Source: Candidatus Saccharimonadota bacterium (GTDB taxonomy: Bacteria > Patescibacteriota > Saccharimonadia > Saccharimonadales > Saccharimonadaceae). Taken from it: a stretch of 64,000 bases of DNA. Every line of letters begins with the position of its first letter. The stretch's first letter is position 1. Shown here piece after piece: positions 30,461 through 38,436 of this stretch. The notes under the pieces were generated by a model that had not been told where the DNA came from, ran no database searches, and saw only the letters and a list, made by a program, of their open reading frames with translations. Where the stretch lies: the NCBI GenBank assembly GCA_003979185.1, contig RYWJ01000002.1, positions 1-64,000 on the forward strand. Direction: 5' to 3'. Made by a program: the position numbers and the translations under genes.

Positions 30461-30515
30461 ATAAATCCGAAACATCGAAGCCCCTAGCTACCTCTACAGG
30501 TGGCGGGGCTTTTTG
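30461..30515 (+). ncRNA. About 55-nt small RNA
   Basis: Bounded by the promoter above and a terminator (AAGCCCC 30478-30484 with GGGGCTT 30505-30511, then T run). Its first 24 bases are the exact reverse complement of 209-232 near the left prophage end, so it can pair perfectly with any plus-strand transcript covering that site, or the left site is a second inverted copy. Confidence 0.65.
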
Positions 30516-30649
30516 CAAGCCCAAAGGTACAAATACGTCATAGCGTGTTCGCGCTCGAAATACGCCATGTCGTCATACAATTTTCATAAACGCAGGAACT
30601 AGATGACGAGCGGTCAAGTTTTTGTTGCTAAAATTTTAACGGAGGTAAC
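30513..30649 (+). other. Intergenic region before the 100-residue gene
   Basis: No gene. TAAAAT near 30632 with ACGGAGGT before the next ATG suggests a promoter and strong ribosome-binding site. Nothing else supported. Confidence 0.3.
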
Positions 30650-30952
30650 ATGGGGAAAAGCCAGAACGTTAACGTTGGTAGCTATTTAGCTACCTTAAGA
30701 AATAACGTTAACGTTAAGAAAGAACAGGTTAAAGCTAGAAAAGCTCATGAAAAGCGTATAGTAGATAGCATTATCAACAAACTTGGCTCAGCTGCCAAAA
30801 AGGATGAAGCTTATTGGCATAAATGTGCTAAGTGCTTATCGCAAGATCAAATAGAGCATGGCATAGAAATTGCTACGGCTAAAAAGCCTTTTGGTATTCA
30901 GAGAGTACGCTATTTAGGGGGAATTTACGCCAATATGATGCGTCAGTTGTAA
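30650..30952 (+). CDS. Hypothetical protein next to integrase
   Basis: 100 residues, basic and helical, with a CxxC (HKCAKCL). Strong GGAGG site. The location before the integrase is where excisionase or regulatory proteins occur, but the sequence is not a recognisable Xis. Confidence 0.5.
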   Translation: MGKSQNVNVGSYLATLRNNVNVKKEQVKARKAHEKRIVDSIINKLGSAAKKDEAYWHKCAKCLSQDQIEHGIEIATAKKPFGIQRVRYLGGIYANMMRQL

Positions 30953-31005
30953 ATAACCGTCCTATCCCCACTTATTAACTTAATGGGTGGGGGAGGAGTT
31001 TCTAA

Positions 31006-31920
31006 ATGCCATATAGGCTAGAAAAATATAATATTAGTCCCAATAAACCAATTTATCATCAGGCTAAGCACTATTACGAGTTATGTGAGCTTGAGTGGAA
31101 CTTTACCAAACAGACTATGGAAAATAAAATAAATTCGTTAAATCACTTCCTGAGATACTCTAGGTTAGATAGACTAGAAAACTTGACTAATGAGATGGTC
31201 ACAGATTACATCAAAAGCCAAGCTGAGCGAGGCTTAAAACCAAGAACCATAAATAATCGGACTAAACATATTCTAGCGATTGCCCGCTACTACATGGACT
31301 ATGAGGATATGGAAATACCGAGATTCAGGGATCGGAAAATCAAGAAGCAGCACGAGGAACAGTCTGATAAACGCGCATTCTCACGTGATATAGTTTATGA
31401 AGCTTTAGCCTATGCCGATCGTGAAGCTTGGCTGCTTATTAAAATTGGATTTGACTGTGGGCTTCGCATTAGCGAACTAAGAATGATGCACTTGAAAGAC
31501 CTAGACGGCAATAGGCTTCTAGTACATGGTAAGGGGCGAAAAAAACGGTTTGCGATTCTGAATGATGAAACATTAGTGCGCCTGAAAGACTGGATAAATC
31601 AAAGGCATGTTACTACGCATATCTTTGAGAGTAACTATTCGGGTCACCGTGGCAGGCCAAAAAGCGGTCAAGCTCTACGCACGATCATGCGTAAACCATT
31701 TACGAAATGCGGGATAGTAAATGCTTGTCCACACGAGCTGCGCCACTCTTATGCTAGCGATTTGCTAGACCTTGGCGCGTCGGTTCGTAGCATACAACAA
31801 GCTCTAGGGCATAGTACAGAACGAATAACTGAGACATATCTGCATGAGCTTGTGCCTGGAAAAACGATGAAACAGCTTTACGATCTAAAATATTCCGCAT
31901 CAGAGCCAAATTTGCGCTGA
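31006..31920 (+). CDS. int: Tyrosine recombinase (phage integrase)
   Basis: 304 residues. N-terminal SAM-like core-binding domain (about 15-105) and C-terminal catalytic domain with Arg154 (GLRISEL), Lys176 (HGKGRKKR), His243-x-x-Arg246 (HELRHS), His269 (LGHS) and Tyr278 (TYLH). It would integrate and excise the prophage at the core repeats 128-142 and 32100-32114. Size is XerC/D-like and lacks a large arm-binding domain. GGGGGAGG precedes the ATG. Confidence 0.95.
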   Translation: MPYRLEKYNISPNKPIYHQAKHYYELCELEWNFTKQTMENKINSLNHFLRYSRLDRLENLTNEMVTDYIKSQAERGLKPRTINNRTKHILAIARYYMDYEDMEIPRFRDRKIKKQHEEQSDKRAFSRDIVYEALAYADREAWLLIKIGFDCGLRISELRMMHLKDLDGNRLLVHGKGRKKRFAILNDETLVRLKDWINQRHVTTHIFESNYSGHRGRPKSGQALRTIMRKPFTKCGIVNACPHELRHSYASDLLDLGASVRSIQQALGHSTERITETYLHELVPGKTMKQLYDLKYSASEPNLR

Positions 31921-31929
31921 AAACTAAGA

Positions 31930-31957
31930 GCCCCCAGTCCTATGGCTGGGGGCAAAA
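31930..31957 (+). terminator. Hairpin after integrase
   Basis: CCCCCAG (31931-31937) pairs with CTGGGGG (31946-31952), followed by CAAAAATAA. No T run on the plus strand, so termination may be weak, or it may act on the other strand. Confidence 0.5.
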
Positions 31958-31973
31958 ATAAGCAAAAAGATTA

Positions 31974-32002
31974 TTGACATTTTTTAGCTAGTGATATATA
32001 AT
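31974..32002 (+). promoter_or_regulatory. Consensus promoter firing through attR
   Basis: TTGACA (31974-31979), 17 bases, TATAAT (31997-32002): perfect consensus. Transcription would cross attR into host DNA in the lysogen, and across attP into the early region in the circular phage. Confidence 0.8.
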
Positions 32003-32008
32003 GAAAAT

Positions 32009-32230
32009 ATCAAGCAGTTTTACAAAACGAACCAATTGTCCTAGGTTAATAGGAGTAGGGTATACTCCTTATGCCGCGGTTGTAAAGAAAATCTTTGAAC
32101 ACCACAAGGGTGTTACAACAATCTACTGGCGGACATGTCGTTCGTCGAGAAAGTACCTCATGGTGCTGTTTAATCCGACGAACTGGTCGATAAAAAAATC
32201 GACGACCGCAAAACATTGTAGATTATTGTA
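32009..32230 (+). ncRNA. Possible structured RNA spanning attR
   Basis: No sensible ORF (an apparent 76-codon frame starts inside the -10 box). Stems: GTTGT/ACAAC (32079-32083/32115-32119) enclosing AAAGA/TCTTT (32084-32088/32092-32096) and AACACC/GGTGTT (32098-32103/32109-32114), a compact three-way junction; GTTCGTCG/CGACGAAC (32140-32147/32176-32183); GTCGAT/ATCGAC (32186-32191/32098+ region 32198-32203). The first junction overlaps the att core, so part of the symmetry may reflect recombinase sites rather than RNA. Confidence 0.4.
32040..32114 (+). other. Putative attR: arm sites and core
   Basis: CCTAGGTTAATAGG (32040-32053), AAAGAAAATCTTT (32084-32096) and core CACCACAAGGGTGTT (32100-32114); counterparts at 162-175, 144-156 and 128-142. 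Confidence 0.6.
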
Positions 32231-32337
32231 ACATTATCAGTATAACAAATCTTGATTCATTATGCAAATCAACTTTACCGACAAAAATAAAAATATAGAA
32301 TATATAAAAAACACAAGTATTATATTATAATAAGAAT
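32231..32337 (+). promoter_or_regulatory. AT-rich region with promoter of the template RNA
   Basis: No gene. TATAAT at 32326-32331 predicts a start near 32338; no good -35 is visible in the A-rich upstream sequence. Confidence 0.4.
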
Positions 32338-32580
32338 ATGGAGAATAAGCCTCCACGGGCTCGGACGGAAGTCACTGAGGTCAAGCTCCGGCAACCCGAC
32401 GTACCCTATAATCTATAGGATTGTGAAGCTCTTCAACGCCGTGAAACAAATCTCACTCAGCGTTGGTTAGTAGTATTGTATTTGGTCAAGGTCATTTGCA
32501 AGCGTAAAAGAGCTTCTTATCCCTATGCGGTAGATTGCTTCCCTTATGCCGGGAACGTCAACGATAGCGCTCTTAACAAT

Positions 32581-32714
32581 GTCGGCTCCAACGGTAGGTA
32601 TTGGTCACGTACTGCCAACTCTACCAACAACGCATACAACCTGAACTTCAATAGTACCAATGTTAACCCGGCCAACAACAATAGCCGTTACAACGGTTAC
32701 TCCGTACGCTGCGT
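32581..32714 (+). repeat. DGR template repeat (TR) candidate
   Basis: 134 bases whose translation reads like the end of a lectin-fold variable protein, with AAC/AAT at the variable positions (TANSTNNAYNLNFNSTN, PANNNSRYN) and an invariant end TCCGTACGCTGCGT. Homologous to 2755-2894 in the prophage gene. Reverse transcriptase and accessory gene were not found in the window. Confidence 0.65.
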
Positions 32715-32745
32715 CGCCGTATTCCAATCCTATAATCCATCAAAG

Positions 32746-32781
32746 AATCTAGTGGTCTTAATACGAGCTGCTAGATTTTTT
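32746..32781 (+). terminator. Terminator of the template RNA
   Basis: AATCTAG (32746-32752) pairs with CTAGATT (32771-32777), followed by TTTT. Confidence 0.6.
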
Positions 32782-32860
32782 CAAAGTTTAGTGGACCCGA
32801 AAAACAGACCCAAAATATAATTTTACCAATAAGCTTACTAAGTATAGTATAATGGATAAT

Positions 32861-33148
32861 ATGGAAGTTAATCAGGATACTATTGCGCACCTTGCTAAGC
32901 TGTCGGATTTTGCCTTGACCGAAGATGAAAGTGTGCGCTTAGAAGCAGATATTAACGGGATCGTTAATTATATTTCGCAGCTAGATGAGCTCGATACAAC
33001 TGGCGTTGAGCCGACTTATCAAGTTTTCGAGATGGAAAATATTTGGCGCGAGGATGAGATTTTGCCACAAGAAGCCGATCGAGAAGCTTTGCTGGGACTA
33101 GCAAAAGAAGTAAAAGATAACCAAATCAAAGTGCCGAAGGTGCTATAA
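32861..33148 (+). CDS. gatC: Aspartyl/glutamyl-tRNA amidotransferase subunit C
   Basis: 95 residues, typical GatC: IAHLAKLSDFALTEDE, an internal helix pair (DINGIVNYISQLDELDTTGV) and the C-terminal NQIKVPKVL. It wraps GatA and GatB in the GatCAB complex, which converts Glu-tRNA-Gln or Asp-tRNA-Asn to the amidated forms. TATAAT at 32848-32853 lies 7 bases before ATG 32861, so this start, not the in-frame ATG at 32852 inside the -10 box, is chosen; the operon mRNA is leaderless. Confidence 0.92.
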   Translation: MEVNQDTIAHLAKLSDFALTEDESVRLEADINGIVNYISQLDELDTTGVEPTYQVFEMENIWREDEILPQEADREALLGLAKEVKDNQIKVPKVL

Positions 33149-33158
33149 GGGACTAAAG

Positions 33159-34592
33159 ATGAAAACTGCGAGTAAAGATATAAGTGCAATGACCCTGGTC
33201 AAAGAGGCTTTAACTAAGGCTCATCAGTATCAGGAACAGTATCATATTTTTAATTATTTCAACGACACTGAGGCAATCAGGAAGGCGGCGGAGATTGACG
33301 AGCGAATTAAACGCGGAGAGAATGTAGGTCGTTTGGCGGGCGTGCCTTATGCCCTGAAGGACAACTTCTTAAGTCCTGAGGGGGAAACTACGGCTTCTGC
33401 GCATATTCTAGAGGGTTTCACTAGTCCAGTAACTGCGACGGCGGTGAAGAGATTGGAGGATGAGGGGGCGATTATGATTGGTCGTACCAATCTTGATGCT
33501 TTTGCTCATGGATCCTCTACGGAGAATTCTTACTATGGTCCGACCAAGAACTCTAAAGATTTGGAACGGGTAGCAGGTGGCAGCTCGGGTGGCTCGGCTG
33601 TAGCGGTAGCTTTGGGTATTGTGCCTTTTGCGACTGGCACTGATACTGGCGGTTCGATTCGTCAGCCAGCCTCCTTTAATGGTGTTTATGGGTTGAAACC
33701 AACTTATGGTACGATTTCGCGTTATGGTGTGGTCGCAATGGCTTCATCGACAGATTGCGTTGGATTCTTTACCGAAAATCCTGAAGATATGGATTTGCTG
33801 ATGAAAGTAACAGCTGGTCAGGATCCAAATGATATGACTACCTTGCCAGATTTCTACGATCGGGAAGAAAAGTTTGATGATCCTATTAAGAAGATTGGGG
33901 TCATCAAAGATTTTGATAATGAAGCTGTCAGTCCGGAAATCCGCACTTGTCTTAGTCGCGAAATTGAGAAGCTCAAGGCGGCTGGACATGAAATAGTTGA
34001 GTTAAATATGCCAGCGTTAAAGTATGCTTTAGCGGCCTATTATATTATTACTCCTGCTGAAGTAGCTAGTAACCTTTCGCGGCATGATGGTGTGCGTTAT
34101 GGTTTCCGCAGTGAGAATGTGCAGACCTTGGATGAGTTGTATAATAACACTCGCAATGAGGGATTCATGCCAGAGAATAAGCGACGAATTATGATCGGTA
34201 ACTTCGTTTTGTCTGCTGGTTTTTACGACGCATATTATTTGAAAGCTGCAAAGGCACGAACTTTGATCATTCAGGAGTACGCACAGGCTTTTGAAAAGTG
34301 CGATTTGATTTTGACGCCAGTTAGTCCGAATCCGGCGTTTAAGCTAGGTGAAAAGGTAGATAATCCAGTGGCGATGTACTTGGAGGATATGATGTCGGTT
34401 TCTTTGAATCTGGCTGGCTTGCCAGGCTTAGCTATTCCGGTAGGAGAAACGACTAATGGGCTCAGCCTAGGCTTGCAGTTGGTAGGTCCACGAAGAAGCG
34501 ACCAAGAGCTGATCAACTTTGCCAAGCGAATGCGGGGTGATCATGAATCGGCTGAGGATGAACACGTAGATCTCATGGGAGGGAATGATTAA
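33159..34592 (+). CDS. gatA: Glutamyl/aspartyl-tRNA amidotransferase subunit A
   Basis: 477 residues, full length amidase-signature enzyme. The Ser-cisSer-Lys triad motifs are present: Lys in YALKDNF, GGSSGGSAVAVA and TGTDTGGSIRQPA with the nucleophile Ser. It liberates ammonia from glutamine for GatB. Ten bases after gatC, with AAGG upstream; overlaps the next gene by one base. Confidence 0.95.
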   Translation: MKTASKDISAMTLVKEALTKAHQYQEQYHIFNYFNDTEAIRKAAEIDERIKRGENVGRLAGVPYALKDNFLSPEGETTASAHILEGFTSPVTATAVKRLEDEGAIMIGRTNLDAFAHGSSTENSYYGPTKNSKDLERVAGGSSGGSAVAVALGIVPFATGTDTGGSIRQPASFNGVYGLKPTYGTISRYGVVAMASSTDCVGFFTENPEDMDLLMKVTAGQDPNDMTTLPDFYDREEKFDDPIKKIGVIKDFDNEAVSPEIRTCLSREIEKLKAAGHEIVELNMPALKYALAAYYIITPAEVASNLSRHDGVRYGFRSENVQTLDELYNNTRNEGFMPENKRRIMIGNFVLSAGFYDAYYLKAAKARTLIIQEYAQAFEKCDLILTPVSPNPAFKLGEKVDNPVAMYLEDMMSVSLNLAGLPGLAIPVGETTNGLSLGLQLVGPRRSDQELINFAKRMRGDHESAEDEHVDLMGGND

Positions 34593-35011
34593 TGTGGCCG
34601 CAAATGATTTTCTTAGTGATTGCGATTATCGCGGTAGCTCTGTTGGCTCTCGTGGCAATGGTCTTAGGAGGAAAACATCGTCATGAGTTTGATGTACAAG
34701 CTTATCAAACTCGCTGGTTGAAAATTGAAAATGGCTTAAATAAGACTAATCAATCCAGCTATAACTTTGCAGTCTTGGAAGCTGATAAACTGTTGGGATG
34801 TGCGCTAGAAGAGATGGGCATCCCCGGTAAGACGATGGGTGAGCGGTTAAAGAGAATCGGTGATGGTCTACCAAATATTAGCCGAGTATGGTATGCGCAT
34901 CGTCTGCGCAATCAGATTGCTCACGAAAGTGATTTTCGTTTGAAGTATGACCAAGCGCGACAGGCATTGTCGATTTTTAAGCAAGCATTAAAAGATTTAG
35001 GAGCGATTTAG
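34592..35011 (+). CDS. Membrane protein with HEPN-like helical domain
   Basis: 139 residues: N-terminal membrane segment (about 4-26, MIFLVIAIIAVALLALVAMV) and a helical cytoplasmic domain with RLRNQIAHE near residues 108-116, an RNxxxH-like motif of HEPN/DUF4145-type folds. It sits exactly between gatA and gatB, with one-base junctions on both sides, so it is translated with the amidotransferase. Function unknown; HEPN-like domains often bind nucleotides or RNA. Confidence 0.65.
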   Translation: MWPQMIFLVIAIIAVALLALVAMVLGGKHRHEFDVQAYQTRWLKIENGLNKTNQSSYNFAVLEADKLLGCALEEMGIPGKTMGERLKRIGDGLPNISRVWYAHRLRNQIAHESDFRLKYDQARQALSIFKQALKDLGAI

Positions 35012-36505
35012 ATGGTAGGAAAGACAAAATACATTCCAACGATTGGTATTGAGTGTCATGTGCAGCTGTCTACTAAGACCAAGCTATTTTCGGAAGTTGA
35101 TAATGACGCGCGCCAAAAGTCGCCAAATTCTTGTGTGTCGCCAGTGGATTATGGTTTGCCTGGTATGTTGCCACGTCTGAATAAAGCCGCAGTGCGTTAT
35201 GCGGTGCGAGCTGGGTTGGCCCTAAATTCTAAGATTAACTTAGAAAGTCGGTTTGATCGCAAACATTATTTTTATCCGGATTTGCCAAAAGGTTATCAGA
35301 CGACGCAGCTTTTTTACCCGATTATTGGCGAAGGCTATGTGGAATTGCCTAGTGGTGGCAAGGTACGTATTGAGCATGCGCATTTGGAGGAGGATGCTGG
35401 AAAGCTCAGTCACGAGAATGGTGATTCGTTGGTCGATCTTAATCGAGCGGGTACTCCTTTAGTCGAAATTGTTTCTATGCCAGACATCCATTCAGCGGTC
35501 GAGGCTCGTGAATACACTAAGGAGCTTTGGCGTTTAATGACCTACGCTGGGGTGACTTTTGGTGATTTGTATAATGGCAACATGCGTTTTGATGTCAATA
35601 TCAGTATCGCGCCAGAAGGCAGCGATAAGTTGGGTACGCGCGCTGAAGTAAAGAATCTAAATTCTTTCCGCAGTGTAGAGCGTGCAGTCGAATACGAAAT
35701 CAAGCGACAGGCAAGGTTGCTTGATAAGGGGGAAGTAGTAGTACAAGAAACACGTGGTTGGAGCGACGCTACTGGTGAAACTACTTCGCAGCGCAGCAAG
35801 GAAGAAGCGCAAGATTATCGCTATATGCCGGAGCCAGATATTCCACCAATTCGCTTGACCGAAAAAGATGTTGTCGAACAGAAGGCTTTGATGGGTATAC
35901 CACTTTGGATTTATCGTTCGTTCTTGAGAAAGTTCCTCTCCGAGGATATTGTGGAAGTCCTGTTGGACTATAAAAATCTAACCGACGCACTATTCCAGTT
36001 AAATTCGTACTTATGTGACGCTATGAACCTAACTGATGAAAAACCTGCCACCAATGATCAACGCAAAGTTCTCAGTTCCAAGCTGAAAAAGATCGCCAAC
36101 TTGTTCAGCAGTGTATTGTTGGCCGAGGAAAATTCCAGCCTACTTAATGATGAATTACCCACTAGCGAACAGCTTAATACTCTCGTCGAGATGAATGAGA
36201 AAAACGAACTTTCCAGTACTGGTATGAAAGAGGTCTTTATTAAGTTCTTTGATCCAGAAATGCACTTTAAGGACACTCGTACCATCGCCAAAGAGCTTGG
36301 TGTGGTGCAGGAGAATGATTTGGGCGAACTTGAGAAAATTGTCGATGCAGTGCTAGCAAAGCCAGAAACCCAGAAAGCTCAAGAGGACTTCAAGGCTGGA
36401 CAGGAAAAAGTCCTAGGTTTCTTAGTTGGTCAGGTGATGAAAGAATCCCGTGGCAAGGCTAATCCGTCGGCTGTACAAGATATTTTACGCCAGAAATTGC
36501 AGTAA
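35012..36505 (+). CDS. gatB: Aspartyl/glutamyl-tRNA amidotransferase subunit B
   Basis: 497 residues. GatB signature IGIECHVQL at the N-terminus, HLEEDAGKLSHE, DYRYMPEPDIPP, and the C-terminal Yqey-like tail domain (NPSAVQDILRQKLQ). It activates the misacylated tRNA with ATP and transfers ammonia from GatA. Completes gatC-gatA-X-gatB. Confidence 0.95.
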   Translation: MVGKTKYIPTIGIECHVQLSTKTKLFSEVDNDARQKSPNSCVSPVDYGLPGMLPRLNKAAVRYAVRAGLALNSKINLESRFDRKHYFYPDLPKGYQTTQLFYPIIGEGYVELPSGGKVRIEHAHLEEDAGKLSHENGDSLVDLNRAGTPLVEIVSMPDIHSAVEAREYTKELWRLMTYAGVTFGDLYNGNMRFDVNISIAPEGSDKLGTRAEVKNLNSFRSVERAVEYEIKRQARLLDKGEVVVQETRGWSDATGETTSQRSKEEAQDYRYMPEPDIPPIRLTEKDVVEQKALMGIPLWIYRSFLRKFLSEDIVEVLLDYKNLTDALFQLNSYLCDAMNLTDEKPATNDQRKVLSSKLKKIANLFSSVLLAEENSSLLNDELPTSEQLNTLVEMNEKNELSSTGMKEVFIKFFDPEMHFKDTRTIAKELGVVQENDLGELEKIVDAVLAKPETQKAQEDFKAGQEKVLGFLVGQVMKESRGKANPSAVQDILRQKLQ

Positions 36506-36518
36506 GTTTTGCTAGATA

Positions 36519-38177
36519 ATGTCTAGGGAATTTGCTAGTGTCGAAGAGTTCAAAGAGTGGTTTGAACAGCACGTTACGCTGGGAAGTAAACCTTATACCT
36601 TAGATTCCGATCAAGCTAGGGCGGTTTTGGACGACCATAAGAATACATTGGTGACGGCGCGAGCTGGCTCGGGCAAGACTCGAGTGATCGTGGCAAAGAT
36701 TGCCTATTTGGTAGCAAATGGCTTGGCAGATTTGCACGAAACCGCAGCTTTTATGTTCAACCGAACGGCAGCCGCAGAAGTAAATGAGCGCATTGGTGCG
36801 GTAGCGGTTGATGGTGTAGAATTGAAGAATTGGTATGGTAAAGAGCAACAGATTCGTGTTGCGTCAACCTTTCATAAATTTGCTTTGGATTTAGTTAAAC
36901 TTAGTGGTGATTGTCCAGAACTGATTTCTGAAAGTGAGCGTAGTAAAATCATCCATCAATCCTTGCAACATAAGTTGCGTCAGCAAAATCAATCGCTCAC
37001 GCCGCAAAGGTATGAGGAATTGTTGCGGTTGGTGAGCAGCTTTATTTCACGTGCAGGTCAGAAGTATGCTGGCAAGGATGGAGTGGAGGATCTACGCGAG
37101 GATGTGGAAGAGTATTGTCGTCAATACCAAGACCAAGAAGAATATCGGGAGCGTATACTGATCCATCAGCTTTGTCTGGCAACTTTCAATGATTATTTGC
37201 TAGCATTAAGACCACCAAAGATAGACTTTAATTTATTAATGTCGCAAGCCACGCAAATTCTGCAAAGTCCAGCAGGGCATGGTGCGGTCTTAAAAAAGGT
37301 GGCCCCACTTAAATATATTATGGTGGACGAATATCAAGATTTCTCCTTTCTATTTTTCAGTATTATCCAAGCGCTGCGAGGAGTTTGTCCGAAGGTGCAC
37401 CTCTTTGCAGTAGGTGATGATTGGCAAGCGATTAATCGTTTTGCGGGGTCAGACGTAAATTATTTTATTAATTTTGCGGATTATTTTTATGAAGATAACG
37501 TCAATATCCCACTAATGACAAATTATCGGAGTGATAGACAGATCGTAGAAAATGCCAATGAATATATGTTAAAATATTACAATCCTCAAGCGCGAAGGGC
37601 GATACCTTTTAGTAAAAAGCGGGGTAAGATTAAGCGTGTCAATCCCGCTAAAACTAAATTTGATAAGAGCGATATATACGAAGATGGCTTACATGATGCT
37701 AGATTTCGGCGTGCTTTAGCCCAAACTTGCGGTGGCAAAGCCCAAGCTTATACAGAAGCAGCACAACTACTAAAAACAGTCTATAAGCTCATGCGCAAGC
37801 ATAGAAAACAACAGATTTTATTACTTCATCGACACAATTTTACCTCTTTTCAAAATGTTACGCTGGATAGGTTTTTAGAAGCATTAAAAAATCTTGTGGT
37901 TGAACATGGGATTATGACTGAAAATCAATTCAAAGAGCGCGTACGCGGTATGACGATGCATAAGTCAAAGGGTCTAGAATCAGACGTGGTGATTTTGCTA
38001 GAAGCGAATCGCGATCAAGTTTTAGCTCAGCATCACCATGCCGAAACCTTCACTATCTTTGGCGATTGTCGTGCATCGGAGAAAGCCGATCAACATCGGT
38101 TACTCTATGTAGCCTTGACACGCGCAAAACATAGGCTATATATTCTTACTACCGATAAACGAAGCCCCCTAACTTAA
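36519..38177 (+). CDS. UvrD/Rep-family superfamily-1 helicase
   Basis: 552 residues. Walker A TARAGSGKTRVI (about 46-57), motif II VDEYQDFS, motif III-like AVGDDWQAINRFAG, motif IV TNYRSD, motif VI YVALTRAKHRLYI. Shorter than UvrD, with a reduced 1B/2B part and an extra N-terminal helix. Likely a DNA-repair or replication helicase; resembles helicase-IV-like proteins. No strong ribosome-binding site, GATAAT overlaps the start. Confidence 0.85.
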   Translation: MSREFASVEEFKEWFEQHVTLGSKPYTLDSDQARAVLDDHKNTLVTARAGSGKTRVIVAKIAYLVANGLADLHETAAFMFNRTAAAEVNERIGAVAVDGVELKNWYGKEQQIRVASTFHKFALDLVKLSGDCPELISESERSKIIHQSLQHKLRQQNQSLTPQRYEELLRLVSSFISRAGQKYAGKDGVEDLREDVEEYCRQYQDQEEYRERILIHQLCLATFNDYLLALRPPKIDFNLLMSQATQILQSPAGHGAVLKKVAPLKYIMVDEYQDFSFLFFSIIQALRGVCPKVHLFAVGDDWQAINRFAGSDVNYFINFADYFYEDNVNIPLMTNYRSDRQIVENANEYMLKYYNPQARRAIPFSKKRGKIKRVNPAKTKFDKSDIYEDGLHDARFRRALAQTCGGKAQAYTEAAQLLKTVYKLMRKHRKQQILLLHRHNFTSFQNVTLDRFLEALKNLVVEHGIMTENQFKERVRGMTMHKSKGLESDVVILLEANRDQVLAQHHHAETFTIFGDCRASEKADQHRLLYVALTRAKHRLYILTTDKRSPLT

Positions 38178-38436
38178 GTTTTTGATAGATAAACTACCCC
38201 TATCTTTTCATTATAGCACACTTTGTAATAAAAGTCAATAGTTTTACGCTATACTCTTGTAAAATTGACGATAATATGGAATTACCTCCTAGAAAAGTTG
38301 CCAAAAACCTCTATCAAAAAAGCTATTTTTATGCTAAAATAAAGAAAAGCCGATTTCTCTAAGGTGTTTTGAATTTTATATTTTCGAAGCATACTGCGAG
38401 TGTGGTCAAAATTAATTATTAAAAGGAAATGCTTTC
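38178..38436 (+). promoter_or_regulatory. fusA upstream region
   Basis: Contains several TATAAT-like boxes (TATACT near 38249, extended -10 TGCTAAAAT at 38332-38340) and a possible 28-codon ORF at 38276-38362 (MELPPRKVAKNLYQKS...), whose start lacks a ribosome-binding site. The ORF is only a possibility. The -10 at 38335 would give a leader of about 90 bases for fusA. Confidence 0.35.

Larger units (their letters stand above)
128..32114. mobile_element. Siphovirus-like prophage, about 32.0 kb
   Basis: A contiguous set of phage genes (ERF, terminase, protease-capsid, connectors, tail tube, portal, endolysin, tape measure, tail hub) ends with a tyrosine integrase. The limits are set by a 15-bp direct repeat CACCACAAGGGTGTT at 128-142 and 32100-32114; the integrase lies 180 bp from the right copy, as is usual. 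All structural functions of a small siphovirus are present and look intact. Gene order is unusual: the portal lies downstream of capsid, fibres and tail tube instead of next to the terminase. The boundary is an inference from the repeat and would be settled by an empty-site genome. Confidence 0.8.
32338..32781 (+). ncRNA. Candidate DGR template RNA
   Basis: Transcript predicted from 32338 to a terminator at 32746-32781 (AATCTAG/CTAGATT then T6). Its first about 130 bases are GC-richer than the surroundings and fold (TGGAG/CTCCA at the 5' end, CGGG/CCCG, CAACGC/GCGTTG). It then contains the template-like cassette 32581-32714. An ORF from 32476 covers the cassette but has no ribosome-binding site and carries Asn codons where lectin-fold proteins vary, as templates do. 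Confidence 0.55.

Noticed and set aside
32001..32231. 76-codon ORF after the integrase
   Set aside because: It starts inside the -10 box of a consensus promoter and is made of inverted repeats and the att core.
32380..32410. SAM-I/SAM-IV riboswitch, because of the motif CCGGCAACCC
   Set aside because: The surrounding conserved stems and the second core element were not found, and no methionine or SAM gene follows.
32476..32820. 114-codon ORF covering the template cassette as a protein gene
   Set aside because: No ribosome-binding site; the Asn-rich positions and the shared invariant end fit a DGR template better than an expressed lectin.
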